A program made the translations under genes and the position numbers. The notes beneath the pieces were generated by a model. The model was not told the origin of the DNA. It did not search any database and saw only the letters and a list, made by a program, of their open reading frames with translations. From Sphingomonas spermidinifaciens (GTDB lineage: Bacteria; Pseudomonadota; Alphaproteobacteria; Sphingomonadales; Sphingomonadaceae), in contig NZ_NWMW01000002.1 in the NCBI RefSeq assembly GCF_002351485.1, positions 1,054,001 to 1,118,000 of the forward strand: a stretch of 64,000 bases of DNA. Direction: 5' to 3'. Shown piece by piece: positions 8,883 through 19,300 of the stretch (within the stretch, counting starts at the first letter, position 1; every line of letters begins with the position of its first letter).

Positions 8883-11800
8883 ATGGCCTTTAATGGCTCT
8901 GGCACGCTGCGCGTCGAGAACACGCGAGATTTCGGTAAATTGTTGAAGTGTGGCGTCTCGATCGGGGCGGTGTGCAGCTTTGCGCTCGCCGCGCCCGCAT
9001 TGGCGCAGACCGGCGCTGCCTCCGGGCAGGGCAGTGCGGGCAGCGCGACTCCGTCCGCGCAGCCGCAGGACGGCGCGACGACGCAGCCCACCGCCGACGC
9101 ACCGCTGGGCCAGTCGGCGACCACCGTCCCGGCCGACGAGGCGGGCGTCGACGACATCGTCGTGACCGGCATCCGCCAGAGCCTTGCCAATGCGCAGGCG
9201 ATCAAGCGCAACGCCGACACCGTCGTCGATGCGATCACCGCGCAGGACATCGGCGCGCTGCCCGATCGTTCGGTGACCGAGGCGCTGCAGCGCGTGCCCG
9301 GCGTCTCGATCAACCGCTTCGCCGGGTCGAACGACCCCGACCACTTCTCGGTCGAGGGTTCGGGCGTCGTCGTGCGCGGTCTCAACTTCGTCCGGTCGGA
9401 GTTCAACGGCCGCAGCGCGTTTGCAGCCGGCATCGGCGGCCAGGCGCTCAACTTCGCCGACGTGCCGGCCGAACTGCTCGGCTCGGTCGAGATCTACAAG
9501 AACGCGACCGCCGACCTGATCGAGGGTGGCCTCGCCGGCACCGTCAACCTCAACACGCGCAAGCCGTTCGACAATCGGGGCTTCCATATCGGCGGCGGCG
9601 TCGAGGCCAATTATGGCGACTTCCGCAAGGAATGGACGCCGACCGCCTCGCTGCTCGTCAGCGACACGTTCGAGACGGGGATCGGCACCTTCGGCATCCT
9701 CGCCAACCTGTCCTATTCGCGCATCAAGAGCCGCGCCGACGGCATCCAGATCACCAACATCCAGACACGCGACGGAGGCAGCGCCGAAGGGGCGAACGGC
9801 GGCGGCATCCAATGCCGCAATCCGCTCCCCGGCACGGGCGACACGCAGACGCTGCCCCCGGCCGGCACCTGTGGCTTTGGCGGCACGACGCCGGGCGCCG
9901 ACGGGTTCCTCGATCTGGCGGCCGGCCCGCTCTACGCGCCGATCGGCGGGCAATTCCGCACGCAGGACTTCGATCGCAAGCGCGACGGCCAGGCGCTCGC
10001 GCTCCAGTGGGAGAGCACGGACAAGCGCACGCAGATTGCCGCGCAGTTCCTTCGCTCGCACTCGACCAACGCCTGGGGCGAGCGGACGTTCGAGAGCGCG
10101 CCCGACCTTTCCGAATACAATACCTATCCCTATGGCTGCCTTCAGAACACCAACGGCCCGAACGGCGGCACGCGGGCCGAATGCCCCACGGGTACGACGC
10201 AGAATTACCAGTTCGGCGACGACGGCCTGTTCCAGAAGGGCTACATCACCCTGCCGGGTACCGGCTGGCGTACCGCGTCGAGCGGGTCGGCCACCACGAC
10301 CGTCCCGACCGGCGGTATCCAGCAGTCGCTGTCGCGTCGTCAGATTTTTGAGGAGAACGAGGTCCGTGACTTGGGCTTCAACCTCAAGCACGAGCTCAAT
10401 GACCGCTGGTCGATGAATCTCGATGTCGACTATACCTATGCGCGGCGCGAAAACCTCGACCTCAGTGTGTTCGGGTCGACTTTCGCCGACCAGGAGCTCG
10501 ACCTAACCGGCAAAACGCCGGTCGTGATCCCGCACAAGCCCCTGACGCTCGCGGCGGACTGGGCGACGCCGAACCCGGCGATGGTCGCTGCGACCGACGA
10601 GCAGTATTTCCAGAATCGTGATTTCCAGTTCTGGCGTGCCGCGATGGACCACCTCGAAGACTCGCGGGGTTCCGAATACCAGATCAAGGGCGACTTCTCG
10701 TACAAGTTCGACGAGGGATCGTTTCTCAACCGCGTGAAGTTCGGCGCGCGCTATTCTGAGCGCAATCAAACGGTTAAGTATACGGCATACAATTGGGGTG
10801 CGATCAGCGAAGTGTGGTCGGGTGCGCCGGTGACGTTCAACCAGGGTGACACCTCGCGGTCGGACTTCTTCGCGTTCCCGGACTTCTTCCGCGGCGCGAC
10901 GCCGGGTCCGGTGGGCGGCTATTACTATAATGGCGACCTGATCAACGACTATCAGGGCTCCGCGACCTACTTTAAGTCGCTGAACGACATCTGGCGGGCC
11001 CCGAACGGCGCAACCGCGACCAATCGCTGGGTGCCGGCGGCCGAGCGTCCGAACGCCATCGCCGGGTCGGCGTACCTGCCCGAAGAAATCCAGCCGGTGA
11101 ACCAGCAGGACAGCGCCGCCTATGTGATGCTGAACTTCGGCTCGGACGACCCGGTTTTCGCGGGCGTCCGCGTGTCGGGCAATATTGGCGTCCGCTACGT
11201 TTCGACGAACATCCGTTCGGAAGGCCGGATCGGCGTGCCGACGCGTGAGGCGCTGGGCATCGTCGATCCGTTCAGCCGGACCGAGATCGATCCGGCCACG
11301 GGCCAGACGATCTTCACCGGTCGCTGCGATCCCCGCGTGCCCGATGGCGCACCGCCGGGAACGCCGCCGTCCCGGCCAGGCGGCATCTGTAACCTGGGCG
11401 CCGCGGGCTATGCCCAGCTCCAGCAGTTCGCCAATGGCCAGACCGTCACCGATGTCGCGCGGAACGAGTACGATTATTTCCTGCCCAGCTTCAACCTGAA
11501 GCTCGGCCTGTCGCGCGACCTGGTTGCCCGGTTCGCGGTGTCGAAGGTGCTGACGCGCCCCGACCTCGCCAACATCCGCAACTTCATCGGCGTGACGACC
11601 GATCCGAACTCGGGTGCGGCGACGGCCACGGCGGGCAATCCGTTCCTGAAGCCGGCAACCGCCTGGCAGTTCGACGCCACGCTCGAATGGTATTTCGCGC
11701 GTGTCGGCTCGCTGACGGTCAACGGCTTCTACAAGGCGGTGGACAACTTCTTCTTCTCGTCGCTGATCACCCGCGACATCACCAGCAACGGTGTCACCAT

Positions 11801-12362
11801 TCCGGTGCTGATCCGCGGTCCGGCCAATTTCGACGGAACGGGCAAGATCAAGGGCGTCGAGGTTTCGTACCAGCAGACTTTCGACTTCCTGCCGGGCTTG
11901 CTGAGCGGCCTCGGCTTCAACGGCAACTATTCGTATATCGACAGCTCGGGCCTGCCCAACTCATTCCTCAACGGCGGCACGCCGTCGGCTGAGTCGCCGA
12001 TCCCGCCGGGCAATCTGCCGCTTGAGGGGCTGTCGAAGCACAACGTCAATGCGACGGTGTTCTACGAAAAGGGGCCGGTGTCGCTGCGCGCCGCATACAA
12101 CTGGCGCTCGCGCTTCCTGTTGACGGCGGCGGACGTGATCTTCCCCTTCACGTCGATCTACAATGACGAGACGGGACAACTCGACGCGTCGGCGTTCATC
12201 AATGTCAACAAGTGGATCAAGGTCGGCGTCCAGGGCGTCAACCTGACCAACGAATCGACGCGTACGCTGCAGGCGTACACGGGCGATCCGGACCGGCTGG
12301 CGCCGCGGTCCTATTTCATCAACGACCGCCGCTTCTCGTTCATCCTGCGCGGCAATTTCTAA
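8883..12362 (+). CDS. TonB-dependent receptor, putative glycan transporter
   Basis: 1159 aa outer-membrane active transporter energised by TonB-ExbBD. The start is ATG at 8883 behind GGGGAGAGG. The signal peptide has a long N-region and ends near ALAAPALAQTG (~42). A low-complexity Gln/Ala/Thr linker follows, then a TonB-box-like VDDIVVTG (~95-102), a plug domain (AITAQDIGALPDRSVTEALQRVPGV) and a 22-strand-type barrel ending in FILRGNF with the terminal Phe. The size and the QDIGALPD plug motif fit the oligosaccharide-type receptors of Caulobacter and Sphingomonas. Halogenase-like, cupin, GH9, GH10 and GH3 genes flank it, suggesting uptake of beta-glucan or xylan oligosaccharides. A strong hairpin follows the stop. 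The open frame extends upstream to 8391, but that part is antisense to paralogue D. Confidence 0.93.
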   Translation: MAFNGSGTLRVENTRDFGKLLKCGVSIGAVCSFALAAPALAQTGAASGQGSAGSATPSAQPQDGATTQPTADAPLGQSATTVPADEAGVDDIVVTGIRQSLANAQAIKRNADTVVDAITAQDIGALPDRSVTEALQRVPGVSINRFAGSNDPDHFSVEGSGVVVRGLNFVRSEFNGRSAFAAGIGGQALNFADVPAELLGSVEIYKNATADLIEGGLAGTVNLNTRKPFDNRGFHIGGGVEANYGDFRKEWTPTASLLVSDTFETGIGTFGILANLSYSRIKSRADGIQITNIQTRDGGSAEGANGGGIQCRNPLPGTGDTQTLPPAGTCGFGGTTPGADGFLDLAAGPLYAPIGGQFRTQDFDRKRDGQALALQWESTDKRTQIAAQFLRSHSTNAWGERTFESAPDLSEYNTYPYGCLQNTNGPNGGTRAECPTGTTQNYQFGDDGLFQKGYITLPGTGWRTASSGSATTTVPTGGIQQSLSRRQIFEENEVRDLGFNLKHELNDRWSMNLDVDYTYARRENLDLSVFGSTFADQELDLTGKTPVVIPHKPLTLAADWATPNPAMVAATDEQYFQNRDFQFWRAAMDHLEDSRGSEYQIKGDFSYKFDEGSFLNRVKFGARYSERNQTVKYTAYNWGAISEVWSGAPVTFNQGDTSRSDFFAFPDFFRGATPGPVGGYYYNGDLINDYQGSATYFKSLNDIWRAPNGATATNRWVPAAERPNAIAGSAYLPEEIQPVNQQDSAAYVMLNFGSDDPVFAGVRVSGNIGVRYVSTNIRSEGRIGVPTREALGIVDPFSRTEIDPATGQTIFTGRCDPRVPDGAPPGTPPSRPGGICNLGAAGYAQLQQFANGQTVTDVARNEYDYFLPSFNLKLGLSRDLVARFAVSKVLTRPDLANIRNFIGVTTDPNSGAATATAGNPFLKPATAWQFDATLEWYFARVGSLTVNGFYKAVDNFFFSSLITRDITSNGVTIPVLIRGPANFDGTGKIKGVEVSYQQTFDFLPGLLSGLGFNGNYSYIDSSGLPNSFLNGGTPSAESPIPPGNLPLEGLSKHNVNATVFYEKGPVSLRAAYNWRSRFLLTAADVIFPFTSIYNDETGQLDASAFINVNKWIKVGVQGVNLTNESTRTLQAYTGDPDRLAPRSYFINDRRFSFILRGNF

Positions 12363-12404
12363 GGGGGCGGGTGCGGTCCCGGAAGGGGCTGCACCCGAAG
12401 TGCG

Positions 12405-12443
12405 AAAAGGGGCGCGTCCGGTTGTCGGACGCGCCCCTTTTTT
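12405..12443. terminator. Bidirectional intrinsic terminator after TonB receptor / GH3
   Basis: A perfect 16-bp inverted repeat (AAAAGGGGCGCGTCCG, loop GTTGT, complementary arm) is followed by T residues on the + strand and preceded by A residues. It can therefore end both the receptor transcript (+) and the GH10-GH3 transcript (-). Confidence 0.85.
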
Positions 12444-12448
12444 GCGTC

Positions 12449-12473
12449 GTCACCCCGGAAAGTCCGGGGTGAC
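12449..12473. repeat. Palindromic intergenic element (CCCCGGA...TCCGGGG type)
   Basis: GTCACCCCGGA, loop AAG, TCCGGGGTGAC: an 11-bp perfect stem directly after the terminator. The core CCCCGGA/TCCGGGG recurs at 33915-33933. Short GC-rich palindromes of this type are dispersed in many alphaproteobacterial genomes; function unknown. Confidence 0.6.
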
Positions 12474-12480
12474 GAACCGT

Positions 12481-14907
12481 TCAGTTCGGACAGACGGCGC
12501 CTTCGGGATCGGTCACGAGCCGCGCATCTGCGATCGCGACCGCGAACGGCCCCGTTGCCGAAAGCGCAACCGGCACATCGACCTTGGCCATGTCGCCGCC
12601 CGCCGCCGCAAAGCATTTGAGCGGCACGCGCGCCGTCTTCCATCCGCCGCCCGCCGCGAACAGGCTCTGCGCGTTCACGCTGCCGCTGCCGAGTGACAGA
12701 CGGACCGCGCCGGCGGGAGCGGTCTGGACCCGGTACTGGATCTGGAGGAGCACATCGGCATTGGTCTCGCGCGTCAGGTCGAGCTGCGGCCCGGCGATCC
12801 GCGCGGTCCCCTGCCGCCCGGCCGTCCAGGTGAGCAGCGACGCGCCTTCCTGTGTTCGCGCCGAATCTACCGCCGCTGCGGTCACGCCGTCGAGCTTCCA
12901 CGCGAAGGGCGCAGGCGTGCGGCCGAGCGTGTAGAAGAGGCTGGTGTTGGCGAGGCTCGCATCGACCCCCGCGACCTCCGCAAGCTTCGGCACACGACCG
13001 GGCTTGGCGTAGGTCAGGCCGTAGCCGAGCGCGAACAGCGGGTCGTAGCCGGGCGCGCCCTTGTTGAGCGTGAACTGGTCCGCGGTCTTGGGCCAGCTAT
13101 AGGACAGCCGCCCGGTGAAGTCCGTCCGCGGCCTGCCGTTGGCATCGCCAACCAGCACGTCGGCGATCCCGCCGCCCTCCGAGCCGGGCAGGAAGGCGGC
13201 GACGAACGCGTCGGACTGGTTGAGCTCGGGATTCACCCAGAGCGGACGGCCCGACAGGAACACCGATATGACGGGGATGCCCGCCGCCTTCAGCCGCTTG
13301 AGCGTCGCCAGCGCCTGCTTGTCGCCCGCCTGGAACTCGAGCGTGCGGGTGTCGCCGCGCATCTCGGCATAGGGCATCTCGCCGAACACGACGACGGCGA
13401 CGTCGGGCTTCGTCGTGAACTTGCCCTCGACGTTCAGCTCCGCGCTGCCGCCGCCCTGGCGCATCGCTTCGGCAATGCCGGCATAGATCGACTGGGCATT
13501 TGGGAAGTCGGCGGGCTTGTTGCCGTCGCCTTGCCAGCTCAGCGTCCAGCCGCCCGCCTGCAGGCCCACATCGTCGGCGTGGGTGCCCGCCACAAGGATG
13601 CGCGCGCTTGCCTTCAACGGCAGTACGCCGTCGTTCTTGAGGAGCACCAGCGACTTTCGTACCGCCTCGCGCGCGATCGCGCGGTGGGCGGCGCTGCCGA
13701 TCACGCCGGCGCGGTCCTCATAGGGGCGGGCGGCGTCGAACAGGCCGAGCTTGAACTTGACGCGCAGGATGCGGCGCACTGCATCGTCGATCCGCGCCAT
13801 CGGGATCGTGCCGGCTCGCGCCTGCTTCACCGTGTTGTCGAACAGGCCCTTCCAGCTGTCGGGCGCCATCGCCATGTCGAGGCCGGCGTTGAAGGTCTGC
13901 GCGCAGTCCTCCTTGGTACAGCCGGGAATCTGCCCATGGCCGTTCCAGTCGCCGACGACGAAGCCGGCAAAGCCCATCCGCTCCTTGAGCACGTCGGTCA
14001 GCAGGCTCTTGTTGCCATGCATCTTGCGGCCCTGCCACGAGCTGTACGAGGCCATGACCGTCATCGTGCCCGCGTCGATCGCGGAGGGATAGCCGGCATT
14101 GTGGATGCGGATCAGCGTCGGCTCGTCGATCTGGTCGTCGCCCTGGTCGATGCCGTCCTTGGTGCCGCCGTCGCCGAGAAAATGCTTGGCGCTTGCCGCC
14201 ACGCGCCCCTGCTGGATCGTACCCTGGCCGGGCGCGCCCTGAAGCCCCGCGATCATCGGCGCGGCATAGCTGCGCACCAGCGCCGGATCCTCCGAATAGC
14301 CCTCGTACGTCCGGCCCCAGCGGTCGTCCTGCGGCACCGCCAGCGTCGGGCCGAACGCCCAGGTGATGCCCGCGGCGGCGGTCTCCTTCGCCGTCGCTTC
14401 GCCGATGCGGCGGATCAGGTCGGGATCGTGCGCCGCGCCGAGGCCGATATTGTGCGGAAAGAGCGTCGCGCCGACGACGTTGTTGTTGCCGTGGACGGCA
14501 TCGACGCCGAAGATCAGCGGGATCGGCGTGTGGCCCGCGCGCCGCTCCATCGCCACCGCCTCGAAGGCGCGGCTGGTCGCGGTCCAGTCGGGACCGGGCG
14601 AGCGGTCGGGCTTGCCGAGCGGCGGCGAACTGCCCCCAGCCAGTATGGAGCCGAGCGGATATCGCCGCAGATCCTCGGGCTTGATCGCGCCGATATCGGC
14701 CTGGATCATCTGCCCGACCTTTTCCTCCAGCGTCATTTTCGCCATCAGCGCGGTGATCTTCGCCTCGGTCGCGGCATCGATCAGGCCCTGGCTCTTGGCG
14801 GTCGGCCAGAGCTGTGGGTGGGCGATCCCCTGCGTCCCTGCATCCTGCGCAAGCGCAGTGGTGGCGAGCAGCGCGGACAGCGCGGCTGCGGCAGTCTTCT
14901 TCATCAT
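12481..14907 (-). CDS. Glycoside hydrolase family 3 beta-glucosidase/xylosidase with ExoP-like C-terminal domain
   Basis: 808 aa, exported (signal peptide ending near TTALAQ, residue ~21). It hydrolyses beta-linked gluco- or xylo-oligosaccharides from the non-reducing end. The GH3 TIM barrel shows KMTLEEKVGQM, the substrate-binding region KHFLGDGGT, and the nucleophile Asp320 in GFVVGDWNGHG. The GH3 C-terminal domain follows (~400-620), and the last ~150 residues form a beta-sandwich as in ExoP-type enzymes, ending in AVCPN. It lies 29 bases after GH10 with an SD-like GGGGGAT, so the two form an operon that would turn xylan or glucan fragments into monomers. Specificity for glucose or xylose cannot be read from the sequence. 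Confidence 0.93.
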   Translation of the reverse strand: MMKKTAAAALSALLATTALAQDAGTQGIAHPQLWPTAKSQGLIDAATEAKITALMAKMTLEEKVGQMIQADIGAIKPEDLRRYPLGSILAGGSSPPLGKPDRSPGPDWTATSRAFEAVAMERRAGHTPIPLIFGVDAVHGNNNVVGATLFPHNIGLGAAHDPDLIRRIGEATAKETAAAGITWAFGPTLAVPQDDRWGRTYEGYSEDPALVRSYAAPMIAGLQGAPGQGTIQQGRVAASAKHFLGDGGTKDGIDQGDDQIDEPTLIRIHNAGYPSAIDAGTMTVMASYSSWQGRKMHGNKSLLTDVLKERMGFAGFVVGDWNGHGQIPGCTKEDCAQTFNAGLDMAMAPDSWKGLFDNTVKQARAGTIPMARIDDAVRRILRVKFKLGLFDAARPYEDRAGVIGSAAHRAIAREAVRKSLVLLKNDGVLPLKASARILVAGTHADDVGLQAGGWTLSWQGDGNKPADFPNAQSIYAGIAEAMRQGGGSAELNVEGKFTTKPDVAVVVFGEMPYAEMRGDTRTLEFQAGDKQALATLKRLKAAGIPVISVFLSGRPLWVNPELNQSDAFVAAFLPGSEGGGIADVLVGDANGRPRTDFTGRLSYSWPKTADQFTLNKGAPGYDPLFALGYGLTYAKPGRVPKLAEVAGVDASLANTSLFYTLGRTPAPFAWKLDGVTAAAVDSARTQEGASLLTWTAGRQGTARIAGPQLDLTRETNADVLLQIQYRVQTAPAGAVRLSLGSGSVNAQSLFAAGGGWKTARVPLKCFAAAGGDMAKVDVPVALSATGPFAVAIADARLVTDPEGAVCPN

Positions 14908-14936
14908 ATCCCCCGTCTTTTCTTGTCTTGATCAGG

Positions 14937-16091
14937 TCAGCGTTCGGGCGCCGCGGTCAGTGCAGCCGCGACCGCGCCATAGAGCGGCTTCGGCCTGAAG
15001 TCGCGGTCGTAGAGCGTCGGGCGGCGGCGCGCCTTGTCCCCGCGCGGCTCGAACCCCTCGATCCAGCTGTAGCGGTCGCTCAGCCCCCAGGCGAGCACGT
15101 CGCGAAGCTGGCGATAGGAGAGCGTCACGTCGAGATAGGCGCGCGCATAATCGGCCACCCCGCGATCGCGTATGGCCGGGTCGGCAGGCAGGCGGTTGTC
15201 GCGCACGTCGAACTCTGTGACGACCAGCTTGTAGCCCATGCCGGTCACGGCATCGAGGAAGCGGCGCCATTCGGCCTGTTGCCCGGCAATCCCGCCCGCA
15301 GTCCCCTGCGTCACCAGATGCGATTGCAGCCCCAGCGCATCGACGGGGGTGCCCCGCTTCCTGAATCCCTCAAGCAGCTTGAGAACGCCGGCGCGGTGCG
15401 CGTCATTGCCGGGCTCCCAGCTCATATAGTCGTTATAGACGAGCTGCGCGCCCGGCGCCGCGGCGCGCGCCGTGCGGAAGGCGAGGTCGAGCGTCGGCTC
15501 GGCCCCGCCGATGGCGCGCGACAGCGCAGTTTCATAAAGGCCGCTGCCGTTGGGATTGACCGCCTCGTTGACCACGTCCCAGCTCGCGACCTGCGGTGCG
15601 TAGCGGGCGATCACCGTCTGGATGTGCTGGGTCAGCATCGCCGCGCCGGCAGTGGCGGGGCGGGGGCCGAAATCATGCGTCGCCTCCCAGCGCGGCATCC
15701 ATTTGGTCTGGTGCCACAAAAGCGTGTGACCGCGCATCGCCATACCCTTGGCCTTAGCAAGGGCGACGATGGCATCGGCGCGCTCGAAGTCGAACGTAGC
15801 AGGAGTGGGGCGCAGCCGTTGCCACTTCATCTCGTTCTCGGCGACGAGAATACCGCAGTCGCGCTCGAGGAGCGCGGTGTAGCGCGGATTGCCGATGCCG
15901 CCGCGATCTGCGCCCGGCGCGCTCCAGGCGGTCGCAGAGCCGAAGCGGAGCCCGCGTGTGCGGGCGATGGCGTCGAGCCCGCGCGCAGGCGGTGCGGCGA
16001 TTGAAGGCGCCGCCGCGGTCATCGCCGCTGCACCCATGAGCGTCAACGCCTCGCGCCGTGTCGCGCCGCGTGCCGCCGGATCGTCCGTCAT
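14937..16091 (-). CDS. Glycoside hydrolase family 10 endo-beta-1,4-xylanase
   Basis: 384 aa TIM-barrel xylanase. It shows ENEMKWQRLRP, GHTLLWHQ, the acid/base Glu176 in WDVVNEAV and the nucleophile Glu293 in VVTEFDVRD, all diagnostic of GH10. The N-terminus carries a twin-arginine-like signal (TRREALTLMGAAAM, then AAPSIAAP), so export through Tat is likely. It is the first gene of a two-gene operon with GH3, and a box close to the published Xanthomonas xyl-box lies 78 bases upstream. This is the clearest substrate clue in the region: at least part of the locus deals with xylan. Confidence 0.95.
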   Translation of the reverse strand: MTDDPAARGATRREALTLMGAAAMTAAAPSIAAPPARGLDAIARTRGLRFGSATAWSAPGADRGGIGNPRYTALLERDCGILVAENEMKWQRLRPTPATFDFERADAIVALAKAKGMAMRGHTLLWHQTKWMPRWEATHDFGPRPATAGAAMLTQHIQTVIARYAPQVASWDVVNEAVNPNGSGLYETALSRAIGGAEPTLDLAFRTARAAAPGAQLVYNDYMSWEPGNDAHRAGVLKLLEGFRKRGTPVDALGLQSHLVTQGTAGGIAGQQAEWRRFLDAVTGMGYKLVVTEFDVRDNRLPADPAIRDRGVADYARAYLDVTLSYRQLRDVLAWGLSDRYSWIEGFEPRGDKARRRPTLYDRDFRPKPLYGAVAAALTAAPER

Positions 16092-16168
16092 GTCGAGCCT
16101 CCCCTCGCAGAACCGTGCCGATCAACCGTCGGCATCGTGAGGCAACACTCCATCAGATCGGCCGAACT

Positions 16169-16182
16169 TGGTAGCGGTAAAA
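16169..16182. promoter_or_regulatory. xyl-box-like operator upstream of GH10-GH3
   Basis: TGGTAGCGGTAAAA matches 12 of 14 positions of TGGTAGCGCTAACA, the box I recall as the XylR (LacI-family) site of the Xanthomonas xylan-utilisation loci. It lies 78 bases before the GH10 start and on the other side faces the autotransporter gene. A second palindromic core, TTGCGCAA, lies nearby within ~16233-16252. Assignment is by resemblance only. Confidence 0.5.
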
Positions 16183-16358
16183 TACGTATGCTGTGGTCGA
16201 AAGTAGCGGGTGCGCAGCGGGTGGAGTACAAGGTTGTTGCGCAAATAGCGCAGTTTAGCCGTGTTTCATCTGGCGACGCGACCGTGGCTGGACAGTTGCG
16301 GCTGTCACGAAATAGCCTCCCCACCGGGAAAGCCGTCGGCTTTTGGGGGAGGCTCATC

Positions 16359-19300
16359 TTGAAGTATCATCGTTCCGACCGTCGCATCGTCCGTTCGCTG
16401 CTCGCGGCCGCGCTGCTGTCGTCCAGCGGGCTCGTCGCGGTGCCGGCCGCGGCGCAGACGGCCGCGCCGGCCGTGCCGCCGCCGCCCGCGGGCGGCTATT
16501 ACATGGCCGACGGCACGCGCACCGCAGATTACAACGCCGCGCTCGAATCGTGGCGGACCGACGCGCAGTTCAGCGTCGATTACACCAAGCGCTATCTCGG
16601 TCTCGAATATGCCTATGTGCTCGGTCTGACGGGCGCGGGGCAGACGATCGGTATCAACGATTCGGGTGTGCTGCCCAATCACCCGCTTTTCCAGGGCGCG
16701 GGCAAGCTGACGGGTCTGCGCACCGTGGTGCCTGCCGCCTATGGCAATGACGGCATCGTCAATCCGCGCCGCCCGTGGGAGATTCACGGTACCCATGTCG
16801 CCGGTACGGCGGCGGGCGCGCGCATCGCAGGCGAACGGATGTTCGGCAACGCCTTCGGCGCCAACATCGTCTCGGTCACGGCCAATTTCGCCGCCGGCGA
16901 CTTCCTGTGGTGGAAGGACCAGATCCTCGACGGAACCACGGTCTCGACGCCGCGCGACAACATCATCGACGCGGCCAACACCGGCATCGTCCGCATTGTC
17001 AACAACAGCTGGGGATCGGGCACGTCGCTGCCCTATACCGCCACGCTCGCACAGGCGAAGGCGGCGTTCGCTCAGAACCTCAACGGTTTCTACGATCCGG
17101 TGCTCGCCAACGACGTGCTCGTCGTGTTCTCTGCGGGCAATGGCGGCGGCGTCCATGCCAGCATTGACGCCGTGACGCCGCTCAACGACATGCGGCTGCG
17201 CTCGAACTGGCTGTCCGTCGCCAACTATCGGGCAAACGGAACCGCTGCGCCCAGCACCAGCTTCTGCGGGCAGACCGCGACATGGTGCGTCGCCGGTCCG
17301 GGCAGCTCCGTGATCTCGGGCGTCAATCTCTATACCGTCAATACCGCGGCGATCCGCGCCAAGTACACCCCGGCGATGTTCGCCGGCATCTATTCGGCGA
17401 CGACGGTCGCGGCGCTCAACAACGCTGCCACCAACGCGTGGATCAACGTGCTTGTCGGCTACCTCACTCGCAAGGACGCCGCCGAGGCAGCCGGCGTCGA
17501 GTTCGACGAGGCGCGCGAGCGGACCTTTGCCGCGCAGCAGGCGGTGGCGATTTCACTCGCTTACGGCTCGCGCTTCGTCGGCGGCGACCCCAATGGCTAT
17601 ACCTCGACGCTCGCCAACATCCTGACCGCGAACGTCGGTCTGCTCACCCGCGGCTTCTCCGAAAGCGTGCTGGTCCAGGCCGACGCGCTCATCACCGCAG
17701 AGCTGCGCAACTTCATCAGCTATGGCGGGCCGGGTTACGGCGCGCTCACCGGCACGTCGATGGCGGCGCCCAACGTGTCGGGCTTCGCCGCGCTGCTGAT
17801 GGAGTGGTTCCCCGAGTACAATACCGGCCTCATCTCCGACATCCTCGTATCGAGCTCGCTCGACCTCGACGCCGCGGGGGTCGATCTGAAGTCTGGTTGG
17901 GGCGCACCGCAGATGGGCGTGGCGCTCGCCGGCCCGACCGCGCTTCGCGAGACGCGCACCGTCGATGTCGCGACGGGCACGGTCGATCTCTGGACCAACG
18001 ACATCCAGGACGCGCGCGACCGCTATTCGCCCGAAGTGCTCGCCGGCTTTCCCGACGATATCGGCGGCCTTACCAAGCGTGGTGGCGGCGAACTGATCCT
18101 CGCCGGCGACAATAGCTACAGCGGCGCGACCCGCGTCGAGCAGGGGACGCTGACCGTCAACGGCAGCCTCATCCGCTCGGCCCTGACCGCGGCAGGGGGC
18201 GGCACGATCGGCGGCACCGGCAGGCTGTCGAGCCTGGCGGTCGCCTCGGGCGGCACCGTCTCGCCGGGCGCGGCGGGCGCGATCGGCACGCTCAACGTCA
18301 GCGGCGCGGCGGTATTTACCTCGGGCGGACAGTATCTCGTCGATGTTGGTCCCAATGGCGCATCGGACCGGCTGGTCGCCGGCAGGGCGGAGCTCGGCGG
18401 CACGCTGACATTGCGTCAGGCGGCGGGCACGTTGCCGCGCTTCGGCGACGCCTATACCGTCCTCACCACGACCGATGGCGGGGTCACGGGCACCTTCGCC
18501 AACGCCACCTCGATCAGCGCGATCCTGTTCCCCGAGCTCCGCTACGGTGCGAATTCGGTTGGCGTGCGCGTCGCTGCGCGGCCCTATGCCAGCGTCGTCG
18601 CGGCGACGCCGGTGCAGACCGCCTATGCGAGCCTGCTCGACAACAACCGCGCCGCCTATTCGTCGCTGGCCGGCATCTATAGCGGCCTCGACCTCGCCAG
18701 CGTTGACACGATCCGCGGAACGCTGGAAAGCCTGGCCCCGCGGGCCGAGACGACGCGCCGCGCGATCGGCACCGTCGCACTCGACAACATGGCGCGCTTC
18801 TATCGCGAGCGGCTCGCCTCGTTGCGCACCGACAGCTTCGCCGGCGGCAGTGTCGCGATGATCGGCAAGCCGCTCGAGTTCGCGGCGAACGAGATCGCGA
18901 TGCCCGGCCGCGCCTCGCAGGTCAGCGACAGTCCTTCGACGATGATGGCCGAGGGTGTCCTGCCCGAGACGGTATCCGCCTATCTGGCCGGTGGCTATAT
19001 CGACGGATCGGCGGCGCCGATGCTGGGCGCGATGCCGGCGGGCGGCCGCGACCGCTTTGACGGCTTCTACATCGTCGGCGGGCTCGAGGGGCAGCTCGGC
19101 GGAAATGGCGTGCTCGGCTTCGGCCTGTCCTATTCGGACATCGACGGCGATCGCGTGATGAACCAGCAGGCGCGCGGCGAGCTGATTCAGGGCACGCTCT
19201 ACGGCAAGATCGGCGCCACCGTCGGAGCGTCGCTCGATGCGCAGTTCAGTGCGGGCGTCTATCAGTCGAACGTCCGCCGGTCGGGAACGTTTGTCGGCAA

